The notes beneath the pieces were generated by a model, which was not told the DNA's origin, searched no databases, and saw nothing but the letters and a program-made list of their open reading frames with translations. A program made the position numbers and the translations under genes. Source: Paraphoma chrysanthemicola (taxonomy: Eukaryota > Ascomycota > Dothideomycetes > Pleosporales > Phaeosphaeriaceae). Taken from it: DNA of 64,000 nt. The stretch spans positions 496,001 to 560,000 of the forward strand of contig JAGMWG010000020.1 of assembly GCA_020744225.1 (NCBI GenBank), written 5' to 3'. Positions 56,645 through 64,000 of this stretch are shown piece after piece; position 1 is the first letter of the stretch, and the number at the start of each line of letters is the position of its first letter.

Positions 56645-58867
56645 GTTTAACGATGACGATGGTTGTGATTGGATGAATGCGGTTTCTGAGTACAACCAAG
56701 AGGTATTACAACGTCGTACAGTTTGTAACACAGGCGCGATGTCGAGTTCGAGTTGAGAAAAAAGCACTTCCAGAGATTCCCTGGGGAGATGGGTCGCCTT
56801 CTGTTCAAAAACAATCCTTACCTTACGTGCTCCACTCACTTCAGCCCCCCAGGCGTCCGTGGGCTGAGTCGCGACTTTATTTAGCTCTCCACAGGGACGC
56901 CCGCCCGCATTCGTGCACGTACATCTCAGCCTAGCCCCTTGCACGCGGCACACAAGCGAACCCAGACTTTTGGCATACAAAGCCCTGGCGCCGGACACGC
57001 TGCCATTACACGGTAACGGTGCTTGGTGGGCTGGTTGCGGGTTAGTACATAGAATGGAAAGTGAGCGTTCCGAGCGGCTTGGGATGCGTAGTGCGCAAAG
57101 GGTGCGTGGAGGGGTTGTGTCAAACGTCATTGTATCCTGGTTGATCGAGATCAAGTGGGGTCAGGGCACAGAAAGCAAGATAGTTTGTACCACCATCGTG
57201 GGACTCGGAAACCATGCGCTCATTGATTGTCGCATTCATTCTTGTCGTCCTCGACTTTCAACATCGTCCATGTCGTTGTTGTTCTCGTAGGCTTTCTTCA
57301 TCGTAACAATTATGAAGCGTTCTAGAAACTCGCTCGTCCCGTCCTCATCGCGCACCCCGGCCACGCCTTCTCTGCTGCTGCACATTCCAGGCCAGCCTTG
57401 CGCATGCAGGCGCACAAGGTGTCGATCGAGACCAAGGCCAACACTTGCACCCTGGAAACTAGGACATCGCACCGGCTCCGCTACTCCCGAAACGCCCACA
57501 TCTTGGAGTCAACGCTATCGAAACACCACCGCGCCTCGATTGGCCTGGTTGGCATCGTGACGTCCGTGCGATCTGATAGGCATAGTGGCACACCAAGCTT
57601 TCTGGAGCTGAAGTTTACCAGCACGTTCGGGAGTTTCTGGATGCGCCACAGCGATGCGATGTGACTGGTCGAATTTGCGTTCTCGACGACGCCGCGACGA
57701 GGCGTGTGTAGCACTGCATTGACTTGAAAGCGGGATTGGCTGGACGCAACATTTTGAGCTCTCGAAGGTGTCATTCTACATGATCTGAAAAGACTTTGCA
57801 ACATTGGCACCATCATCACCACAGCAGATCCATCGTGATCGGAGATTTTCATGCACCTGCATGCACCGACATGAGGATCTTCGCAAACCGCCGGCCAGTG
57901 CGCGCGAAGTTTGTTATCAAAGCGAAGAAGCATCGTGCATATCTTGCACCAAGACCTCGTCGCTCTGCAGCACAGGCGCACGCTTCGCTATGACCGACCC
58001 ACAGTTCACTTCTTTGTTCCCCTTCCCGTCCCGTCCCGTCTCGCCAGATCTAGACAGCATTCGCAACCATCTAGAATTGCCATTCTACACACTCAACCAT
58101 GGTTCACACACTCAGCAAGCGTACCTGTCAGCGCTAGGTACGGCACTTTTCCACGTTGTGATCGTACACAGTAAGCGTAAGCTCGCGCGCCACAAAATGG
58201 CCTGGCCCTGTACATTTTCGCAATTGCACTTTTTCTGAAACAACCAGACCATGCAGATTACGAATACTTGCAGTGTAATCAAGGTTTGTTCTTGCGTTGA
58301 GTAGATCCGTGAAGGGTGTTGAGATGGCCGCGCACTATCTCGGCTCCCCACGTCGACGAAGGTTTGGAAGATCGCCATAACCTACACATTAAGATCTGCC
58401 CAATGCGAGGAAAATCACGGGTGTGTAATTGCTGATTGGTTGAAGAGTGTCTTATTTTCACGCGACTAATGGAAGGTTTTGGTGCTCGGACCGACGAATC
58501 AGAATTCATACGGTGTCGTAGTTATCTACGAAAGCATGATTTGCTACCCGGAAGCTTTGCACATGGCTGGTGGTCTTGTGTCTTTAACACACACATAACC
58601 ATCCTCTTCTCTTGGAGATAAAGACGGAAAAATGGCGATGATGGACAATAATATCGCCTTTTCACTCCCTAATTTTCTCCCGGCATTGCATCTAGAAAAG
58701 CCACTGCATTTGCTATGGATATGGTGCCTTGCATGTCTCGTGCTCGGAATTTCGTTGCAGTGAGCTCCATGGCCAATATCGCTGGATACAAGGCTGTCTT
58801 GGAGGCTTCAAACACGTTTGGCCGGTCCCTCACTGGCCCTTCCCTTCCCTTCCCACCCCATCCACCC
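56645..58867. other. stretch with no clear gene
   Basis: Minus-strand frames at 57481-57981 (166 aa, with a LWRIQKLPNVLVNFSSRKLG block) and 57236-57499 look mildly protein-like but lack motifs and a joining intron. They could be a decayed gene. Nothing else is supportable. Confidence 0.4.
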
Positions 58868-59708
58868 CTATCTAACAAGCACGACCTCCCCAACCCCACA
58901 CCACGTCGTCGTATTCGACCAAACCTCGCCCGGCTGCCAATCTGGATTCTGCCACGTCCAACTCATACAGCCCCAGTTATCTACTCTTCCTGGCGCGGAA
59001 GTTGTGTAAACCACGTCCCTATTCGCCGCGACGAGTTGTGTTAGCTCTCGCACCAAGGTCTTTGGGGCTGGGAGTCGTGATCGGAGTGTGTGTTGGATGT
59101 GTGAGGGAAGTATGCTTAGGAAATGGATAGGGAAAGGTATGGTAGGGAAAAGCAAGGTAAGGTATACAAGGATTGTCCTGTAGTATGAGCACAGCGAAAA
59201 CAGGTCATAATTAGATAAACGAAAGAAAGGGAATGAAGGAAATTATCAAACATACCCTCCACAGCTCCATGTCGTGTTTAATACAACCCCACTACTCGCC
59301 GTATCAAACGAGAACCGTGTCTCCGCATCCGGCCACACAACCCCCGGCGAAGTGCAATTCCACCACATGTAGCTGTAGAAATTGCCGAATGGGGAAATGG
59401 ATTGTGCGGCGCGGCAGTGGGTTGTGTAGTTCACCTGTATTCGTGTACACATATACATTAGTGATGGAGAGATGATTGTAGGGGTGATGATGGATGGTTG
59501 GACTGACCTGTGAATTCGAAAGATCGAAACTGATGACTCCGAGTTTTGGACCTGCGGCGGAAGGCGAGACGTATGTATAATACGAAGATGTTTCGATACT
59601 AGATAGATTCAACGTGAGCTTGTCAGCGCCACATGGATCTGTAACTGCAGCAGCAGCAGCGGTAAAGAACGGGAGGACCGATAGTAAGAAGATTTTGACT
59701 CCGTTCAT
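58868..59708 (-). CDS. small secreted Cys-containing protein
   Basis: Exon 1 is 59708-59508 and encodes a clear signal peptide (MNGVKIFLLSVLPFFTAAAA) and DPCGADKLTLNLSSIETSSY. A 73-bp intron (59507-59435) follows. Exon 2 is 59434-59256 (VNYTTHCRAAQS, YMWWNCTSPGVVWPDAETRF, FDTASSGVVLNTTWSCGG). The last exon is ambiguous: an acceptor at 59019 gives exon 59018-58868 and 176 aa, and one at 59178 gives 229 aa. Both keep phase. I prefer the shorter because the extra residues in the longer version read like intron. The last part (WGCMSWTWQNPDW, WSNTTTWC) echoes exon 2 in spacing Cys with Trp and Asn-Thr glycosylation sites. The profile (secreted, small, Cys and sequons, no enzyme motif) is that of effector-like or cell-surface proteins related to AA1-like folds; a function cannot be assigned. 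Confidence 0.6.
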
Positions 59709-60180
59709 GCTTAAAGTGTGTACGTTTGTAAAGTAATTTAGGCACTACTTTGGGAGAATTATATGGAGTATAGGAGAGGATGGACTCGAAGTGAGTAGGT
59801 ACATGGTAACTTACGCCGTGGAGAAGTTATACTTATGTCTAGATAGCGTGTGTGGGATGATGTTGGTGTCGCAAGGTGCTTTGAGAGGATTGCCCATGGT
59901 GGCACGATTGCAACGAGCACGTACTTCTTCCGCACTGGAGAGGTTACTAGATATGTTGGGGTAACAGTGTGGAGAAGTTTGTTACATGAGGTGTGCAGGA
60001 CGAGGGTAGTACTGTGACCAAACTTCTCCCTGCACATCAAGGCTCACAACTGCTGTAGTTTTCTCAATTACCAAGATGCTCAGAAGGTGTTGTACTTTAG
60101 TCAAACACGGTAGGGTCCATCTCATCTAATTCCCACTACCTCGCGCCACCCTCCTCCCGCCCAGCATCGTCACACATCCA
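59709..60180. other. intergenic, nothing clear
   Basis: Promoter of the small secreted protein gene and 3' flank of the ALDH gene. Confidence 0.5.
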
Positions 60181-61707
60181 TCAAACCTTATAAGTGATAG
60201 TCTTCAATCTCAAAAACTCCTCCAACCCCCACTGCCCATTGAACCTCCCAAACCCACTCGCCTTCGCACCACCATGCGGCAGCGACCACTCATCATGCAC
60301 AGTCATGGAATTAATATGCACCGCCCCGCTCTCAATCTGTTTCGCAATACGCAACGCACGGCCAAGATCCTGTGAAAACACAGCCGCACTCAGCCCGTAA
60401 TCCGTATCGTTGGCAATCGCAACTGCTTCATCGTCGGTGGCGATTTCAATGACGGAGACAGATGGGCCGAAGGATTCGGTGTAGAAGAGGTCCATTTCTT
60501 TCTTGACGTTGTCGACGATGACGGGACGCATGCGTGTGGCTGATTTCTGGTTTGTTTCAGGGTGCACTTCGTCCTTCTCGTGGTCGCCGTGTACGACGCT
60601 GGCGCCGGCTTTGACCGCCTCTGCGATCAGACGTTTGTTTCGTTCAATGGCGGGAGCAGCTACGACGACGGGAGCAGGCTTGTCGCCGCCAAATATGCCC
60701 TCCACGGCGTGCTTGAAAGCTTCGATGAATTGCGGCTTGATGGCCTTGTGCACGAGCACGCGCTCTGAACTCATGCAGATCTGGCCGGAATGCAGAAACG
60801 CACCGAGAGCACATTGCGTAGCGGCGTTTTTGAGATCTGCGTCGTCGAGCACAATGGCGCTGGCCTTGCCACCGAGTTCCATGAGCACGGGCTTGAGGTT
60901 CTTGCCTGCTTGTGATGCGATGATGCGGCCGACTGCAGTGCTACCTGTGAAGTTGATCTTCTTGACGCAAGGCGCCTCAATCAGTGCGGTGGTAACTTGT
61001 GCCGCGTCTTCGGGGCGATGGAAGAGGACGTTTAGTGCGCCGGCGGGAAGACCGGCCTCGTTGAGCACGTCGCCAATGGCCCACCATGTACGAGGGCAGA
61101 ATTCGGATCCTTTTAAAATGCATGTGTTGCCTGCTGCGAGCGGATACAGGATTGCCCGCATTCCAAGAACATAAGGAGCGTTCCTTGTTCGATTAGCCGT
61201 CAGTTATACACAAGATGAGTATTCAACTCACCAAGGCGCTATGCCCAGTACCACACCAAGAGGCTCCTTGACAATCAAAGCTTCCGTACCTTCATCGTCA
61301 CAGGTTGGAATGTGACCCATGATGCCGTTCATCCTGCCGCCGAGATCGCGCAGCAGCTCAGCAGCCTTGGGTACGTTGAAGCCATCTGCGAACGGCCCTT
61401 CGGCCCCGGTTTCAATCTTCATGTACTCGCCTAACTCTGCGGCTCGGGAGTCAATAATGTCTGCAGCCTTCATGAAGATGGCGCGCTTCGCATTGGGCTT
61501 CATCTTCGACCATGCAGGAAATGCGGCCTGCGCGGCTGAGGTCGCAGCCTTGACCTCCTCCGTAGATGCAGACGCGGCTTTCCATACTTCGTTGTGCGAA
61601 GAGGGCGAGGTTACTGTAAAGGTGGTATTGGTGGTGACTTCCTTGCCATTGATGAGAAGGGGGACCACGTAGGACGGGTCCGATGTCACGGGACTCTTGG
61701 CGGACAT
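60181..61707 (-). CDS. NAD(P)-dependent aldehyde dehydrogenase, salicylaldehyde/vanillin type
   Basis: Oxidises an aldehyde, probably aromatic, to the acid. 492 aa; exons 61707-61232 and 61183-60181, with a 48-bp phase-2 intron. Catalytic Cys295 (SGQICMSSERV) and general base Glu261 (LMELGGKAS) are present. Cofactor-site elements APWNAPYVLGMR, the FTGSTAVGR Rossmann turn and the late ESFGPSVSVIEIA block are in place. The C-terminus WSLPHGGAKASGFGRFNG ... GLEEFLRLKTITYKV is typical of the salicylaldehyde (DoxF/NahF-like) and vanillin dehydrogenase subgroup used in aromatic degradation. The ATG at 61707 was chosen because family members start about 15 residues before the VPLLINGKEV strand. A longer upstream frame is leader. 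No targeting signal, so probably cytosolic. Confidence 0.93.
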
Positions 61708-62172
61708 ATTGCTGCGTGTGCTGGTTGTCGTTTCTTTCCTGATATGGATGTTGTTGATAACGGCTGAAGGATGGGCAACTTGAGGTTGGGTGAGCTGAGA
61801 TGGGGATGCGTGGGATGCCTCATCTTGATCGGGATTTTGTGCTATGATGGATACTCCCTGTCTTGTGTCTCGCCTCTTAAAGTCGGCACTTGCAAGTGAT
61901 GCGGCACACTCAGTCGGGCGGTCGATCCCCGAACGCCGGTCGGAACGGAAGAGCCCCGCTGTTGCTGAGTCAGAAAACTTGAATGAAAGTGAAGACTGCA
62001 GGCTGAGGTCTCGACATGCTTTTGTTCGTAATATAATGTACACTGCTGACTTGAATGCGCCGCGTAGAATTGGTCGCCCTAATCGTTACCCATCTTCCAG
62101 TCCCAAGATGCACCAGACGCTCAAATTTGAAGAGTGGAAATGGTCCATTACGTCTATTACCAACACAAGCTC
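61708..62172. other. intergenic region between ALDH and TIM50
   Basis: ALDH promoter and TIM50 3' UTR. No gene seen. Confidence 0.5.
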
Positions 62173-64000
62173 TTACTTCACCTGGTCCGGCGGTACTCCT
62201 GTATCGTGCGCTGCGATAGCTTCCGGCGCGGATGCTGCTGATGGTACGGTCGCGGACTGGGGTGCTGCTCCTCCACCCAGCCATCCAAAGGCGCCGGCCT
62301 TCATGTCCTTCAGTTGTGCTTCTTGCATCTTCTTCTCTTCGTCTGCCATTTCCTTCAGCCATTGATCTCCATTTTCGCGAATCTGCTTGTCGAGATGCTC
62401 GTAGTTTTGCCTGTTGAATTCGCGGTACATGTCGATCATCATCTTGCCTTCTGACATGCCCTGTGATATATTCTGGTCGCCTAGGACCATGCCGGGCTTC
62501 TGCGAGGCATCCAGCCCCAAGCTCTTCATGAACATGCCACCTGCGCTGCCCTTTGACTTGCGCTTCTTCTCTGCGAGATCGGCGTTGAATGCCTCTCGGA
62601 GCTTAGCCTCACGACGTGCGTACTCGGCCGGGATGTCTTTGCCTTCCATCGACTTTAGAACGGTCCGGACGTCCATCTGTGAGCCAGTTTGTGACATCAT
62701 TGCCAGGTATTCGAGGAAGGGGATCATGGCCACGAGCCCTTTGTCGCCGGGTTCGCCCTTCCACTTGGGCATGACGATGGCGTTCTCGGGCTGCAGCTTG
62801 ACGTGTGATGGGTCGGTGTCCATGATGATGACTTTCGAGAGGTCACGGTTGAGATATGAGAGATCCTGAACCTGTTAGCAATGGCCTGTAAATGTGCTTC
62901 TGAAATGACGGACCTTGACATACTCGCCCTTCTCAAAGCGCGTCGCCTCGCGGAAGAGTGGCCACATGACGAGACGGAAGGGATCGAGTTTGCGGATGAT
63001 GGGGTCGGCGTCCATGGACTTGACCGAGGTGAAGATGACGAGCTCGTACTGCGAGCTGAGGTATCGCAGGAAGTAGTCGAGGCCGGGTCGCTTTGCTAAC
63101 CGGTAGCCGTGCTTTGTGCTCCACTCCGAGTGCAGCAGCAAGTCCTCCAAACTCAGCACCAGGGTCAATTCTGGCGCGCCTCCGGGGATCTTGTCCTTGT
63201 CTGGCAGCAGCTTCTGGAAGGTGGGTTCTGTGTAGTATGCCTTTTGGCCGTTGATGCGGGCAGCGGCACGCGCATACATCTGGCCTATGCTCCAGCCGTT
63301 GGGTGCGTCGACGTGTGCCTGCTCTTCCTCTTCGCTCTCCCAGTTTCTGCCCATGTACACGGCGCCAGTCGTGCCGAATAGCAGCATCGCGAGGTATGAC
63401 CAGTTGGCGACTCTGTTTCTCCGTCTGTCGGTGCTCGTCTCGTATGCAGACTTTGGGAGCTCGCCGCCACCCTCGCGCCCGCCAGTGCTGCCGGCTGTGG
63501 GCTCATCAGGGAAGCCATTGGGGCCTTCGGGATCGCGCTTCGCCTTGGCCTCTGCCTCGGCAAATTCGGCGGCGAATGTTGAGGGTATGCCCTGTCGTAG
63601 ATCGGGCAGTGGTTTTTGAGGCTTCTGCTGGGCCTCTGGGCTCTCGGTGGTGGGGTCTGTGTTTTCGCTTGGTGTCTTTGGCCCCGAGAACTCTTCCTGC
63701 TCGCCCGCCTTGAAGTCCTTCCCTGCGTCTACCGAGGCTTTTGTCGCACTGCCAGTTGGTCTCGAGGGCTCGGTGGGCGTGGTGTTGCTCGCGGGCGAAG
63801 ACGCCGTGTCGAACTCGGGCTGCTCTGAGGGATTGACGGGATTGGGCCGCGCCTTGTTCTGCTCGTCAAACTTGATGGGGTCGGCCTTCTTCCACGTGTT
63901 GTCCTTTCTCCGGTTATTGCTCGCATACGACCGTGTCCATTGTGATGTCGAAGCTATAGGCGAGATGCGCGGAGCTGTGAGTGCAGGGCGGATGCGCAGC
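62173..64000 (-). CDS. TIM50: TIM50, mitochondrial inner-membrane import receptor (5' end outside the window)
   Basis: Receptor subunit of the TIM23 translocase that binds presequences in the intermembrane space. It is partial: the coding frame is open to 64000 and the start codon lies beyond. Exon to 62914, a 42-bp phase-0 intron (62913-62872, with a non-consensus gtccgt donor), then a last exon 62871-62173. Visible in order: a basic, Arg/Ser-rich presequence-like start, a long Pro/Thr/Glu linker, a membrane span (NWSYLAMLLFGTTGAVYMG), and the FCP1/HAD-like domain (LTLVLSLEDLLLHSEWSTKH, RPGLDYFLRYL, YELVIFTSV). In it the catalytic DxDxT is degenerate (SLEDLL), as in all TIM50s. The tail has a helical Lys/Glu region and an Ala/Pro-rich end. 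Confidence 0.92.

Noticed and set aside
57236..57981. Minus-strand frames of 87 and 166 aa as one gene
   Set aside because: No intron joins them, no family is recognised, and the opposite strand is equally open.
1..64000. CRISPR arrays, bacterial operons, riboswitches, attachment sites
   Set aside because: The window is eukaryotic nuclear DNA with spliceosomal introns; no regularly spaced repeat array other than the 37-bp minisatellite is present.

Overview
The window is nuclear DNA of a filamentous ascomycete (Pezizomycotina, most likely a Dothideomycete). Introns are short (about 42-65 bp, GT-AG). The gene content is typical of that group: SLX4, TIM50, a Dal5-type MFS carrier, a Zn2Cys6 regulator, an AA9 polysaccharide monooxygenase, fungal F-box proteins and a salicylaldehyde-type ALDH. 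There are no operons; each gene has its own promoter. The species assignment is an inference from gene style, not from a marker.

Layout. (1) 0.5-4.3 kb: a small orphan gene convergent with the DNA-repair scaffold SLX4. (2) 4.3-28 kb: a gene-poor tract. The supportable content is two tiny spliced orphan genes, a 163-aa orphan, a 37-bp minisatellite, two tRNA-like elements with long internal inserts, and decayed gene copies. The clearest relics are a snRNP SmB fragment and a DEAD-box helicase fragment of PRP5 type, both on the minus strand and 1 kb apart; a possible BTB-domain relic and a frameshifted Cys-rich relic are weaker. (3) 28.3-37 kb: a PSMA-like M28 peptidase, another small helical orphan, a prolyl-4-hydroxylase-type oxygenase and a large membrane protein. 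(4) 37-44.5 kb: a long empty stretch, the AA9 LPMO, and an F-box/leucine-rich gene that carries an apparent frameshift. (5) 44.9-55.2 kb: a second F-box protein, then a Dal5-family MFS transporter, a Zn2Cys6 transcription factor and a divergent six-hairpin glycosidase-like gene that together look like a small regulated uptake/catabolism module. (6) 55.8-64 kb: a protein with a conserved RSWTG-type domain, a small secreted Cys-containing protein, an aldehyde dehydrogenase and TIM50, which runs off the right edge.

The splice models were built by hand from GT/AG sites, phase and family agreement. Exon totals divide by three for every intact model. The least certain models are the small secreted protein, the small orphans, and the first exons of the F-box/LRR gene and the glycosidase-like gene.
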